Positions 18,965 through 27,887 of a DNA stretch of 64,000 nucleotides are shown piece by piece. How positions within the stretch are numbered: the first letter of the stretch is position 1; the number at the start of each line of letters is the position of its first letter. The notes under the pieces are model-generated. The model did no database searches, was not told the DNA's origin, and saw only the letters and a list, made by a program, of their open reading frames with translations. The DNA lies in NCBI RefSeq assembly GCF_002893625.1, contig NZ_PKMZ01000003.1, positions 124,001 through 188,000 on the forward strand, written 5' to 3'. This DNA is from Mangrovicella endophytica (lineage in GTDB: Bacteria > Pseudomonadota > Alphaproteobacteria > Rhizobiales > Rhizobiaceae). The translations under genes and the position numbers were made by a program.

Positions 18965-20281
18965 CTAAGGCATCGGTGTAGTATGGTTACGCCACACCGA
19001 GCGAGGAAGCGTGTATTGAAAAACTAGTCGTTTCGTCATCTGTAGATGAGCGGGGTCCTCGACCCACTGGATCGTTGCAGGAAGTGATGGGTCGTAGTGT
19101 TCCACGATCGCCAGCACGAAATCATTTCTCACCGCCAGTGCCTGTTGGTATTCCAGATCGGTCAGCGTAGCGGTGCAGATGCCCACCGAACTTTTGACTT
19201 CGACCATCTTAACCTGACCGGCCTTGATAATCTTGAAGTCATATCCGACTTTCTTGCCGCTAACGTCGACTACCAACCACCCTGCCGTTTCCAAGGTTGT
19301 CCTCACAGCCTGCTGTGCGTTCCACCATCCGCTTGTCGCTGGCGGTGGTGGTGATGTGGTCAACCCGATCGAGCTATGGTGCGGTAAGGCCTTCGCCTTT
19401 TTTCCGGCAACCGTTTTCGGAGTTGGTGCCGGAGGGACACCAGGCAACGTCACTGCAGGAACCGCTACCGCGGGACCGGTTGATAGACGCGTCCACGTCA
19501 CCCCTGCCGCGACCAGCGCCAGAGCCTGATGTGCAGCTGACCCTGGGTCATCGTCGAAATAGGCAGCAGCTTCCGCCGGAGTGAAACCGAAATCCGTCAG
19601 GAAATCGGGGACGTCCACATGATTTCGCCCAGCCGCCAGAATGCCGTCATAGTAGATCGCGATGATCAGGGGGGCTATCGGCAGCTTCACGCCGCTGGCT
19701 GGCCTGATTATTCCGGAATAGAAGGTCACGTCCTGGGGATCGTGGACCGTGTATTCGCCGGTGACTGGATCCTTCCGGAACATCTTGGGATTATCCTCAC
19801 CACGATATACCGGCGGCTTCCCCTTGAATTGGCACCATGAATTCGCCAGTGTCTTGGTGCCCACCGGGCGCAGATGCGGACACTCCTTTCGTGAAGCGGC
19901 GACGAAACCCCGTGTCTGCATTTCTTGCACCGAAGCGTAGCAGACGAACCCCTTCTGTAGATTGAGATTGTTGCGCCAGATATTCGAGGGGACGGTCAGG
20001 ATGCCGCCGGTGGTACCGGTGGGAACCTTGTGGTCATCATCGAAGATGATCGCGATCTTATCAGGCGTGCTCCGATTCGGCTTGCTGTATAGATCATCGA
20101 GCAGCTGCTGCAGCTGCCTGGAGTCGATACCGATAGCCGAGCCGACCATCGGAATCTGATTTCCATAGTGCTTGCAGGCGAGGAATATCTGCGCGGCGCG
20201 TCCGCGGAAGCCACTGCCGCCTGCAGCTTCGAGAATCTCAAGCGCCTTGTCGTAAACTGCTTTGGAATTGATCGGGATCAT
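18965..20281 (-). CDS. Candidate restriction endonuclease with a C-terminal PD-(D/E)XK-like domain
   Basis: A 438-residue protein, last gene of the methyltransferase operon, its ATG overlapping the cytosine methyltransferase stop by 4 bp (ATGA). The N-terminal 250 residues are not recognised. A Pro/Ala/Thr linker (about 275-310) leads to a C-terminal domain with GYDFKIIKAGQVKMVEVKSS, an Asp followed by Glu-x-Lys as in DUF3883 or Mrr-like nucleases. Position and motif suggest the endonuclease of the system. Its recognition sequence cannot be read from the DNA. Confidence 0.6.
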   Translation of the reverse strand: MIPINSKAVYDKALEILEAAGGSGFRGRAAQIFLACKHYGNQIPMVGSAIGIDSRQLQQLLDDLYSKPNRSTPDKIAIIFDDDHKVPTGTTGGILTVPSNIWRNNLNLQKGFVCYASVQEMQTRGFVAASRKECPHLRPVGTKTLANSWCQFKGKPPVYRGEDNPKMFRKDPVTGEYTVHDPQDVTFYSGIIRPASGVKLPIAPLIIAIYYDGILAAGRNHVDVPDFLTDFGFTPAEAAAYFDDDPGSAAHQALALVAAGVTWTRLSTGPAVAVPAVTLPGVPPAPTPKTVAGKKAKALPHHSSIGLTTSPPPPATSGWWNAQQAVRTTLETAGWLVVDVSGKKVGYDFKIIKAGQVKMVEVKSSVGICTATLTDLEYQQALAVRNDFVLAIVEHYDPSLPATIQWVEDPAHLQMTKRLVFQYTLPRSVWRNHTTPMP

Positions 20282-21468
20282 GCCGCCAACTTCGTGCTGG
20301 AACCGCGTGCCTTAGCGAGATAGCTGACTGGCGTTATCTCCCCACGCATCAGCGCCTGGTATGACGATGCAGGTCTTTTCGCATATTCTAGATCAGATCC
20401 GTCCTGGCCCGCGGTCAAACGAGGCAGATCCCCAATGGCCTCGTCGACGGTAACGACCGGCTCCGCATCGAGAAGCCCTCCGGCCGAGAGCGAACACCAT
20501 TCGAGAGGCTTCCGTGGCGGCGCCATGCCTCCCCGTCGAACACCGACGATCACCACCCTAACGCGTCTTTGGGGAACGCCGAACTCGGCGGCGTTCATCT
20601 TCCAAACCTGGGCGTCGTATCCAGCCTTCTCGAATCCGGCGAGAATGCGCTGAAGGAATGCACCGCCCGACATGCTGAGCAGCCCAAGGACGTTCTCAAA
20701 TACGAAAACGTCGGGCTTCATGCGATCCAGGAGGATGGAATAGCGTGCATGAAGATGATTACGCGCATCATCTTCTGACCGCTTCTTGCCGCCAGTCGAG
20801 AACCCCTGACAGGGAGGACCGCCAACGAGAGCGAGAGGCCTGACGCGGTCCCGGCCTTCCGTCGCCGCCACCAGATGCTCGATCACCAGGTCGTCATTCA
20901 TGTCGCCGACGATCGCAAGCGGGGCTACGTTCTGGTTGAATGCGTGCACCGCGAACTTGTCAAAATCCGTAGCCGCGAGGGTCTTCCACCCCTGCCACTT
21001 GAAGCCGAGGGACAGGCCACCGCAACCGGCAAACACGTCTACCATGTCGCCGGCCGTGCCGAGCGTCTCGGCAACCTGCATAGCCAGCAGCGGCGGGACT
21101 GCGTTGCCGATCTGCTGGCAGACGGCACGCTGCGATCCATTGAAGACAAAGCTGTCGGGGAAGGATTGCAATCGTGCCGCTTCGCGGTGCGATATGGTTC
21201 TATCCTGGGATGCATCCGGATGCATGAAGCACCCGTTGCCGGGTCGGGTGTAGTAGGTTCCGATCGTGTAGCTCGGAGCATCGGGACGCAGGCGACCGTA
21301 ATAGGTCGATCGCGATCCCTTGCCCGCCGCATAGCTCTCCCTGATCTGCGCCAGGCGAGCAGAAGGCACGCTAACGGGAATGTCCTGCCAATTGCCGCCA
21401 GGCGGCACGGAGCGGGCGAATTGAAGGTCGAGCTCACTCAGCGTGGCGCTTTGATGATTGGAGATCAT
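20278..21468 (-). CDS. Circularly permuted C5-cytosine DNA methyltransferase
   Basis: A 396-residue m5C methyltransferase whose motif order is permuted. Motif IX (REAARLQSFPD, about 95-105) and motif X (QIGNAVPPLLA, 119-129) come first. They are followed by motif I (DVFAGCGGLSLGF, 144-156), motif IV with the catalytic Cys220 (GGPPCQGFS), motif VI (ENV, 258-260) and motif VIII (QRRVRV, 300-305). The expected target-recognition segment just before IX is N-terminal (STYYGRLRPDAPSYTIG). All catalytic residues are present. The ATG at 21468 is 5 bp after the adenine methyltransferase stop, with GTAAGG as ribosome site. Confidence 0.9.
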   Translation of the reverse strand: MISNHQSATLSELDLQFARSVPPGGNWQDIPVSVPSARLAQIRESYAAGKGSRSTYYGRLRPDAPSYTIGTYYTRPGNGCFMHPDASQDRTISHREAARLQSFPDSFVFNGSQRAVCQQIGNAVPPLLAMQVAETLGTAGDMVDVFAGCGGLSLGFKWQGWKTLAATDFDKFAVHAFNQNVAPLAIVGDMNDDLVIEHLVAATEGRDRVRPLALVGGPPCQGFSTGGKKRSEDDARNHLHARYSILLDRMKPDVFVFENVLGLLSMSGGAFLQRILAGFEKAGYDAQVWKMNAAEFGVPQRRVRVVIVGVRRGGMAPPRKPLEWCSLSAGGLLDAEPVVTVDEAIGDLPRLTAGQDGSDLEYAKRPASSYQALMRGEITPVSYLAKARGSSTKLAA

Positions 21469-21473
21469 GGGCC

Positions 21474-23102
21474 TTACTCGGTCCAGGCCGCGACGCTGGT
21501 CAATGCCTCGCGCTCCCATTCTTCTAGTTTGGGGAAGTCGTCCAGCAGACGCGCCATATCATCGCGATCCAGCCCATATGCCTTGGCCACGGAGATTTCG
21601 AGGCGACGTTCGGCGGGCACGCCACCACCATGCATTGCACCACGTGCCAGCGACGACAGGCTCTTGATCAGACTCGCGTCAAGGGTGGGTATGCGAGCCT
21701 GTCGCACCACTCCTAGCGACATGTGCCCGGTCCTGAGCCGCTCACGGACCTGCGCTTCGACGACAAACGACGACAGCAGCGCATGAAGCGCCAGGGTGCG
21801 GTCAGGATCACCATCCCGGTAGCACGCCACGTGCAGGGAATTGCCCGCCACCCATCCCGCTGGAATGACGGTTCCGATCATACGGCGCTTCGACGTGGCA
21901 CGGGCGACGTCGCGCCAGACGGCACGCGGCCTGGCAGCAGAATGGAAGCCACCGCACAGTGCAGGCCGAACGGACATCGTCGGCTCGTCGACGATGCCGT
22001 GTCGCGCGATCATACGGCCCTTGATGAACGGGTGACTGGAACCAGCGACCAGCTTTTCAGAAATGCGGGTTTCGTCGAGTTCACGACCGAGCCAGAGGTC
22101 CGTTGCCCCTTCGCCTTCGAGCGACTGAAGCGTCGACATCCCAACGAACAGGTCGGCTAGCTCGTGGACGCCTGCAGGACGGCCCGTCGGAATCGTCCAG
22201 CCGCGAGCCTCCATGGCCGGCGCCTTGAGCATGATCGTTTGTTCACCCGCTGGAAGACGATTGGCATCGAAGCAACGGATGCGTCCGCTCGCCGAAACGC
22301 GACCGCCAACCCGCATCGTCAGCGCGACGACCGATTGGTCCACCCGATCGAACAGACGAGCCTCGGACGGATACGCTGCGGCGTCGACGAGCGTACCAGA
22401 ACTGAATGCCTTGCGACGCATGGGGACGGAGGACTGGTCGCCCATGATGGTGGCTGGAAGGATCACACCGACAACGCCCCCCTTCCGCGCGATGGACATG
22501 CACAAGTCCCAGCCACATCGGGCGAGATTCGTGCCCCAACCGCCCCAGGCTCCATCCGCACGTGCGTCGGGGAAGCGATTGTCGAGCACCCGGGAGGCAG
22601 CACGCAGATCCGTTTTATATCGCTCCGCGTCCTTGAGCGTGAGGTGCTTGATCTCGCGACTATCGGGCTTCAGCAACTCCCATGGGGGATTCGTGATGAC
22701 GAAGTCGAATCGCGGCGACAGGTCGCTTGCGAACGTATCGCCCACGATCACGACCGTCTCCACGTCCATGCCCAGACGAAGTGCAGCAGCGCGTACATGA
22801 TCGCCGGCGGTCTTTGCAGCAGCCGCTTCACGATCACGCAGCTCTATAACCCAGGGCAGCTTCGCAAGCTTAGAGTTCCGCGCGGCCACCGACAGCAGGG
22901 CCATCACCAGACGACCATCGCCACAGAATGGATCGGTTGCAACGACCTTGGTCAGCCCGGTCGTCTTCAGCGCGGAAACCATCTGCTCCGCGATGTCATC
23001 TGCCAACTGGGCAGGCGTGTAAAAGCGTCCGGCAACCCTCTCTGTGAGGGTCTTGCCATTGTAGGCGTGCTCGCCGGCAGTGTGGCTCGCAAGATCAAGC
23101 AT
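21474..23102 (-). CDS. N6-adenine DNA methyltransferase of a type II R-M system
   Basis: A 542-residue class I methyltransferase. RFYTPAQLADDIAEQM (26-41) precedes motif I VVATDPFCGDGRLV (53-65); motif IV is NPPW (138-141), the N6-adenine signature. The C-terminal half should carry the target-recognition domain, as in Eco57I- or Alw26I-like enzymes. It is the first gene of a three-gene operon with a cytosine methyltransferase and a candidate nuclease. Its start overlaps the end of an IS1595 transposase remnant, so its original upstream region may have been replaced. Confidence 0.85.
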   Translation of the reverse strand: MLDLASHTAGEHAYNGKTLTERVAGRFYTPAQLADDIAEQMVSALKTTGLTKVVATDPFCGDGRLVMALLSVAARNSKLAKLPWVIELRDREAAAAKTAGDHVRAAALRLGMDVETVVIVGDTFASDLSPRFDFVITNPPWELLKPDSREIKHLTLKDAERYKTDLRAASRVLDNRFPDARADGAWGGWGTNLARCGWDLCMSIARKGGVVGVILPATIMGDQSSVPMRRKAFSSGTLVDAAAYPSEARLFDRVDQSVVALTMRVGGRVSASGRIRCFDANRLPAGEQTIMLKAPAMEARGWTIPTGRPAGVHELADLFVGMSTLQSLEGEGATDLWLGRELDETRISEKLVAGSSHPFIKGRMIARHGIVDEPTMSVRPALCGGFHSAARPRAVWRDVARATSKRRMIGTVIPAGWVAGNSLHVACYRDGDPDRTLALHALLSSFVVEAQVRERLRTGHMSLGVVRQARIPTLDASLIKSLSSLARGAMHGGGVPAERRLEISVAKAYGLDRDDMARLLDDFPKLEEWEREALTSVAAWTE

Positions 23103-23574
23103 GGGCGCTGGCCGTCCGCAGCGCTTGCGCGCCCACGAAAAAATGGATCATCGACATCACCGTCCCTCTTTCGGCTGCGATTTTCTCGGGCTTGATGTAG
23201 CCGCCGAACCAGCCTCCATTGATCTCGACCTCCCCTTCCAGCGTAATATCGTCAATGCAGTGCTTCAGGCCGTCACCGAATTTCTGCTGGAGCAGGAAGG
23301 CCGTCCTATAGTGAATTCCGATGTCCTTCATCAGCGTGCTGGTTGCGTTGCCCTTCGACCTAAGGATGGAGGTGCGCAGCGCCTTGAGCAGGGTCGGCAA
23401 CGGCAGCTTGGTATGGTGGAAGCCCGATCCGCTGGTGAGGGGGCGAAGCGGCACGGAAAGTCGGTGATTATAGACGAATTCCTTACCCCTAAATTCAGTT
23501 CGGTCACGCCGCCCCCGATCGCCCGTCATTGCTGCTTCGCAGCTAATAGAATCAGCCGCCGATTCGGCAGGCAA
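23095..23574 (-). pseudogene. IS1595-family transposase remnant
   Basis: The segment LKALRTSILRSKGNATSTLM, then KDIGIHYRTAFLLQQKF and EGEVEINGGWFGGYIKPEK, match the middle of IS1595 (ISXO2-like) transposases. The N-terminal zinc ribbon and the rest of the DDE domain are missing. The first catalytic Asp (normally VEIDGAYFGG) is Asn here. The frame ends inside the start of the adenine methyltransferase gene. It cannot be active. Confidence 0.75.
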
Positions 23575-23604
23575 TGGCGGATTGCGATTTCCCCTTCAAT
23601 CGCG

Positions 23605-24720
23605 TCAGGCCCCGTTGCCTTGAAGCATCGCCAGAAGTCTTGCCCTCAGATCGGGCTCGAGCACGTCACCTCTGCCGTCCGGCGCCCTCTCCCCGGCGCC
23701 CTTCCGAAGCTCTTCCATGATCTCTTCCTGCCGCTCACGGGCCACGGAGCCGTAGCTTGTGAATGTCGTCATGACGTCGTCGTGTCCGAGATTCTGGGAC
23801 CACGCCTTGAACGCCTCCGCGTCTCCCTTGCACTTCGTCATGCCGAAGCGCGCCAGCGTTTTCCGCAGGCTATGAGGGTTGAAATAGGGTAGGCTAGCGG
23901 TTTCAAAACTCTCGCGAAAAACCCGACGTATCGGATCGGCATTCGACCAATTCGCTCTTTCGAGGCCGGTGGGTGCGAATTGCCCCTCCTCCAGCCCGAC
24001 CTTCGTCTTGGGAAACAGCGGATCGTCGGGACCGAATAATAGCTGCTCTTCGAGGTAGGCTTTCCAGTCCCGAACGATGGCTTCGATATCGTCGCCGATC
24101 GGAAAGAACCAGGTGGGAAACGACTTCCGGTTTTTAGTGCGAACCGTCCGTGCATCCTGATCGAGAAGCCGCCGCTCCATGTCGACGTGCTTTAGGGACA
24201 GCGACGCCACCGCGTCGTCTCTCGCTCCCGTCAGGAAGATGAAGGCAATCAGCGCCCGATCGCGCTTTTCGATTGCCGATTCGGCCGGCATCGATGCGAT
24301 TACGCGGCGCACCTGTTCCATGCTCGGCGCACGTTGTTCGCGGGTCGCCGTCGCGATCCGAGCGTCGTTCGCGGACGGGTTGAAATAGTCGGCATCCGAA
24401 TAGCTGATCTTCGATTTGTAACCCTGTTGCCCTGCCAACCAATGGATAAAGCGACCAACCGCTTTGAGCCGCGCATAGCTCGTCGCCTTAGCGAGCGGCC
24501 GGCCGGTCTTCGGGTTCAAATCCTCTTCGAGCTGCCGCTTGAATTTGCGCGCCTGTTCGATATTGAACCTTGCAAAGTCCCGCCAGCCGGTCGACGCCTC
24601 GAAGCTGGCGATCGCTGCCAAAGCCTGATCGACACTCTTCGGAGCCATACGGTGCGCATCCTCTAGATAGATGGCGTAAGCGCGCTTGATCCGCTCATTT
24701 TTGGGATGGTGTTTTCGCAC
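23605..24720 (-). CDS. Tyrosine recombinase / integrase
   Basis: A 371-residue phage-integrase-family protein. The N-terminal SAM-like domain is followed by a catalytic domain with the first Arg in LTGARDDAVASL, the H-x-x-R box in NPHSLRKTLARFG, and LGHDDVMTTFTSYG giving the second His and the nucleophilic Tyr. It starts at GTG (24720) with GAGGTGA upstream, 4 bp after the HTH gene, so AlpA, HTH and recombinase form one operon. The recombination site it serves is not evident; the tRNA-Leu site is more likely served by the other integrase. Confidence 0.9.
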   Translation of the reverse strand: MRKHHPKNERIKRAYAIYLEDAHRMAPKSVDQALAAIASFEASTGWRDFARFNIEQARKFKRQLEEDLNPKTGRPLAKATSYARLKAVGRFIHWLAGQQGYKSKISYSDADYFNPSANDARIATATREQRAPSMEQVRRVIASMPAESAIEKRDRALIAFIFLTGARDDAVASLSLKHVDMERRLLDQDARTVRTKNRKSFPTWFFPIGDDIEAIVRDWKAYLEEQLLFGPDDPLFPKTKVGLEEGQFAPTGLERANWSNADPIRRVFRESFETASLPYFNPHSLRKTLARFGMTKCKGDAEAFKAWSQNLGHDDVMTTFTSYGSVARERQEEIMEELRKGAGERAPDGRGDVLEPDLRARLLAMLQGNGA

Positions 24721-24724
24721 GGGT

Positions 24725-25198
24725 TCACCTCATCGTTTCCAAGTGATCATTTGGACAGGGGGAACGGCTCTCGCCTATGCGTTCGTCCCCCTGCACGATT
24801 GAAACCGTCACCAGTGCGCGAAGCTCGGGCATGCGGGCGAGCGAAAGCCGCTTGTGCATTACGGTCGCACACCGCCCGCAGAGCGCGCGCATCATCCCGC
24901 CGGTGGTTGTAAGTGGTCGAACTTCGACATCTGCGAAGGCGGGGTCACGCGGTGCGTGGCAGGAGAAGCAGAAGGCTTGATGGAGCTGGCAGGGCTGGCT
25001 TTTCTTCTTTCGTCCATCAAGGAAGGCGATCAACTCGCTGCCCATGATCAGCGCCGGCCGCTGATCGGTGAGAGCCGGCAAGCCGTTCTTCACCCATCGC
25101 CGAACAGTTCCTTTCGAGGCTTTCAGCGCACGCGCCGCCTCGTCGACGGTGTAGCTGCGATGCTTCTTGATCGCCCTGCCGTTGGGGCGCCGGGACAC
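24725..25198 (-). CDS. Helix-turn-helix protein with a Cys-rich C-terminal region
   Basis: A 157-residue protein starting at GTG (25198), 2 bp after the AlpA stop, with GGGAG upstream. KKHRSYTVDEAARALKASKG starts a MerR/excisionase-like helix-turn-helix. The middle has CFSCHAPRDP and LCGRCATVMHKR, two Cys pairs that could bind zinc. Proteins of this build accompany AlpA and integrases in alphaproteobacterial islands; a role in excision or its control is inferred. Confidence 0.75.
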   Translation of the reverse strand: MSRRPNGRAIKKHRSYTVDEAARALKASKGTVRRWVKNGLPALTDQRPALIMGSELIAFLDGRKKKSQPCQLHQAFCFSCHAPRDPAFADVEVRPLTTTGGMMRALCGRCATVMHKRLSLARMPELRALVTVSIVQGDERIGESRSPCPNDHLETMR

Positions 25199-25200
25199 GC

Positions 25201-25407
25201 TTAAAGAGCTCCCGTCTCGATCAGCGCTCGGATGTCTTCGACGCGCCAGACCGTAATCCGGCTGCCGAGCTTTGTCGGCTTCGGGAAGCGTCCGTCGCGC
25301 ACGCCTGCCCACCATGTCGACTTGGACACGGGGATCGGCCCGGCCGGCGCGAGAATGGATCGAAGGCGGAGGAAACCGGTCGCCGGCAGATTTGCGGGAT
25401 GCGTCAT
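25201..25407 (-). CDS. AlpA-family helix-turn-helix regulator / excisionase
   Basis: A 68-residue protein. FLRLRSILAPAGPIPVSKST and WWAGVRDGRFPKPTKLGSRI, then TVWRVEDIRALI, give the AlpA pattern of small Xis-like DNA-binding proteins. AlpA activates integrase or excision genes in known islands. It is the first gene of the AlpA-HTH-recombinase operon. Confidence 0.85.
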   Translation of the reverse strand: MTHPANLPATGFLRLRSILAPAGPIPVSKSTWWAGVRDGRFPKPTKLGSRITVWRVEDIRALIETGAL

Positions 25408-25509
25408 GGTGTAGCCTCGTCGTGGAAGGGACGAGGCAGGCTTAGGAAGGACGTTAGAGACAGTGGGCGAATTCGGTTAAGGCGTTCCCGAAATCGGTTA
25501 CGGCAGGCT

Positions 25510-26493
25510 CTAATCGGCTCCAGGAGACGGCAGGAGTTCGGCCGCTTCATGCAGATATTTGCGGATGGTGTCGTCTGTCAGGGACAGCCCCTGCGTTTGC
25601 AGGTCGGTCGCAATCTGGGCCGCGATTGGCGAACGCGCGGCGCGTGGATCATAGCCATAGCCTCCAACCGCCATGCCGATGACCAGCTTCAACAGGCTGT
25701 CCCGTTCACGCGTCGCCAATTCAGGTTTCGCCGAACTTGCCTGATCGTTGCTTGGTGCATCGGCAACACTGCCATGGCTCCCCATAGCGCGAAGCGAGGC
25801 AAAGTAGGCACGTAGAACTGCGGTCTGCGGATCAAAGGTTTGCTCGATCTTCGCAAGTTCGCCCGAAGCTGCGCTGTCTCCGCGCAGCTCCGCAAGCCTC
25901 TGTAGCTTCCGATTGAAAAGATCGATGATATCTTTGTCGAAATCTAAATCTTCATGCTGGAACCAAGCAATATATGCGATTGGCGGAGCACGTTCCGGAA
26001 GCTGATTGGCTGATCGGGCACGGTTGATAAGCTCATATCGGTCGGCAAAATTGCCGGCGAATTCCGATGCGTGTTGGAAAGGCATTATGTTTTGAATGCC
26101 GATTTTCTTTGGATCGAGTCCAAACGACAGGAGAAGGGCCTCCTCCCATGTCCAGTAAGTCGCTCTTACCCAGAAATCAGGATTTGATCTACATTCCTTT
26201 TGGTTATAGGGGCGCTGCCTCTCGATAGCCTTAGCTAGAGTTTGCTGCCGTTCAGGCTCCCCTCGTACCGCTTCATCGATCAGCTTCGCAATCTGGTCGC
26301 CGTCCGTCTGCTCTAGTTCCGACCGCCAGCGCTCCGCTTCGGATTCCTGCAGCTGAAATTCATGCCGGAGTTCGCCAGGCACGGTGAGACCATTGAAGGG
26401 TGCAAACTCGGCAAGTAAGGGAAAGCGACAGTAGATCAGATATTGTATAGGATTACTGCGCCACAGAGGATCTTTATAGGGTATCTGAGCCAC
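25510..26493 (-). CDS. Island protein of unknown function
   Basis: A 327-residue soluble protein, first 1 bp from the stop of the P4-type integrase gene and so probably in its operon. It is AT-richer than its surroundings. No catalytic motif is recognised. WVRATYWTWEEALLLSFGLD and IAYIAWFQHEDLDFDKDIID are noticeable Trp-rich stretches, and the C-terminus ends with a helical segment (DDTIRKYLHEAAELLP). I cannot assign a function. Confidence 0.65.
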   Translation of the reverse strand: MAQIPYKDPLWRSNPIQYLIYCRFPLLAEFAPFNGLTVPGELRHEFQLQESEAERWRSELEQTDGDQIAKLIDEAVRGEPERQQTLAKAIERQRPYNQKECRSNPDFWVRATYWTWEEALLLSFGLDPKKIGIQNIMPFQHASEFAGNFADRYELINRARSANQLPERAPPIAYIAWFQHEDLDFDKDIIDLFNRKLQRLAELRGDSAASGELAKIEQTFDPQTAVLRAYFASLRAMGSHGSVADAPSNDQASSAKPELATRERDSLLKLVIGMAVGGYGYDPRAARSPIAAQIATDLQTQGLSLTDDTIRKYLHEAAELLPSPGAD

Positions 26494-26494
26494 A

Positions 26495-27706
26495 TCAACG
26501 ATTCCGGCGCCCAGTTTGATCTCCGCGCGTCACGGAAGCGATCTTGGCGGACCACCACTCGCTCATACGAACCCGCTCGTCCCAATACGCCGAACGATGG
26601 TATGCGCGGCGCACCTCGTCGGCACCAACATGGCCCAGCTCGGCTTCAATAGCGTCCGAATGCCAGAGGCCGCTTTCGTTGAGGAGGGATGACGCCGACG
26701 CGCGGAATCCGTGCGAGGTCATCTCATCCTTTCCGAAGCCCATACGGCGAAGGGCTCCGTTCAACGTGTTCTCGCTCATCGGACGCAAGGTCGTATGGAT
26801 CGCTGGGAAGACGAGCCGACCGGAGCCGGAGCGCTTGCGGACGTCTTCGAGGACAGCAACTACCGCACCGGGTAAAGGCTTGCGATGCTCGCGCCGCATC
26901 TTCGTCTTTGCGGCCGGGATGATCCAGACTCGCTTGGCTAAATCGAACTCGCTCCATTCGGCTTGCCGCAGTTCGCCAGGACGCGGATAGAGAAGAGCGA
27001 GAAGCTGAAGCGCCGCCTTCGTATCACTCGAACCTTCGTAAGTCGCGATGGCACGCAAGAGACCGCCGAAGTTCTGCCAGTCGATGAAGGCGGCACGATG
27101 TGTAACGGTTGGCGCCGTCAGTGCGCCGCGCAACCCGTAAGTCGGATCGTTCTCGGCGCGCGCCGTCGCGATCGCGAAGCGGAATACTTGACCGATGAAG
27201 GCGCGAAGGCGGCGCGCGGTCTCAAAGTTGCCCTGGGCCTCTACACGTCGAAGCGGAACGAGAATTTCCGCCGCACTGATCTCCTTGATAGGCCTGCCGC
27301 CAATATCCGACAGGACTTGTCCAAGAAGCCAGCGCTTCTTCGTCAACGTCGCTTCGGCTTTGCCCTCGCGCTCGGCTTTGGATAGCAGCTCGCGGGCAAC
27401 TGCCTCGAAGGTCGTTGCGCGAGATGCCGTCGCCGCGATGCGGTCGAGCTTCGATTTCTCGGATGGATCGACGTTTCGCTTCAGAAGCGTCTTTGCGTCG
27501 TCTCTTCGAGCCCGTGCGTCAGACAGCGAGACAATGGGATAGGCACCGAAGGCAAGAAGCTTCTGTTTTCCGTCGAAGCGATAGGCCAAGCGCCAGAGCT
27601 TAGATCCATTAGGCGATACCAACAGATGAAGCCCGCCCCCGTCGCTATGCTTCCTAGGGCGATCGGATGGCTTCAAAGCCCTAATTTGCAGGTCGGAGAG
27701 CGGCAT
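26495..27706 (-). CDS. P4-type tyrosine integrase
   Basis: A 403-residue integrase with the N-terminal DUF4102 arm-binding domain (MPLSDLQIRALKPSDRPRK, SDGGGLHLLVSPNGSKLWRL). In the catalytic domain the first Arg is in LYPRPGELRQAEW, HGFRASASSLLNE gives H-x-x-R, and ELGHVGADEVRRAYHR gives the second His and the Tyr. It reads away from tRNA-Leu, starting 186 bp from its 3' end, so it is the likely island integrase. I chose the ATG at 27706, where the family opening begins; the frame is open to 27781. Confidence 0.92.
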   Translation of the reverse strand: MPLSDLQIRALKPSDRPRKHSDGGGLHLLVSPNGSKLWRLAYRFDGKQKLLAFGAYPIVSLSDARARRDDAKTLLKRNVDPSEKSKLDRIAATASRATTFEAVARELLSKAEREGKAEATLTKKRWLLGQVLSDIGGRPIKEISAAEILVPLRRVEAQGNFETARRLRAFIGQVFRFAIATARAENDPTYGLRGALTAPTVTHRAAFIDWQNFGGLLRAIATYEGSSDTKAALQLLALLYPRPGELRQAEWSEFDLAKRVWIIPAAKTKMRREHRKPLPGAVVAVLEDVRKRSGSGRLVFPAIHTTLRPMSENTLNGALRRMGFGKDEMTSHGFRASASSLLNESGLWHSDAIEAELGHVGADEVRRAYHRSAYWDERVRMSEWWSAKIASVTRGDQTGRRNR

Positions 27707-27887
27707 CGCGGCATCCGCTTGTTGGTATCGGATCGCCTCAGAAGTGCGATCTGCGACTGATACCAACGAAGCTACCAACAAACTTTTCGGATACCAACAC
27801 CCCTTGTCGGACTAAGTCCGACAAAGAAGCTCGGCTTCTTAGGGGTTTGGGCTGCTATCGAGACCGCTTCGGATCGTCTCGGATAGT

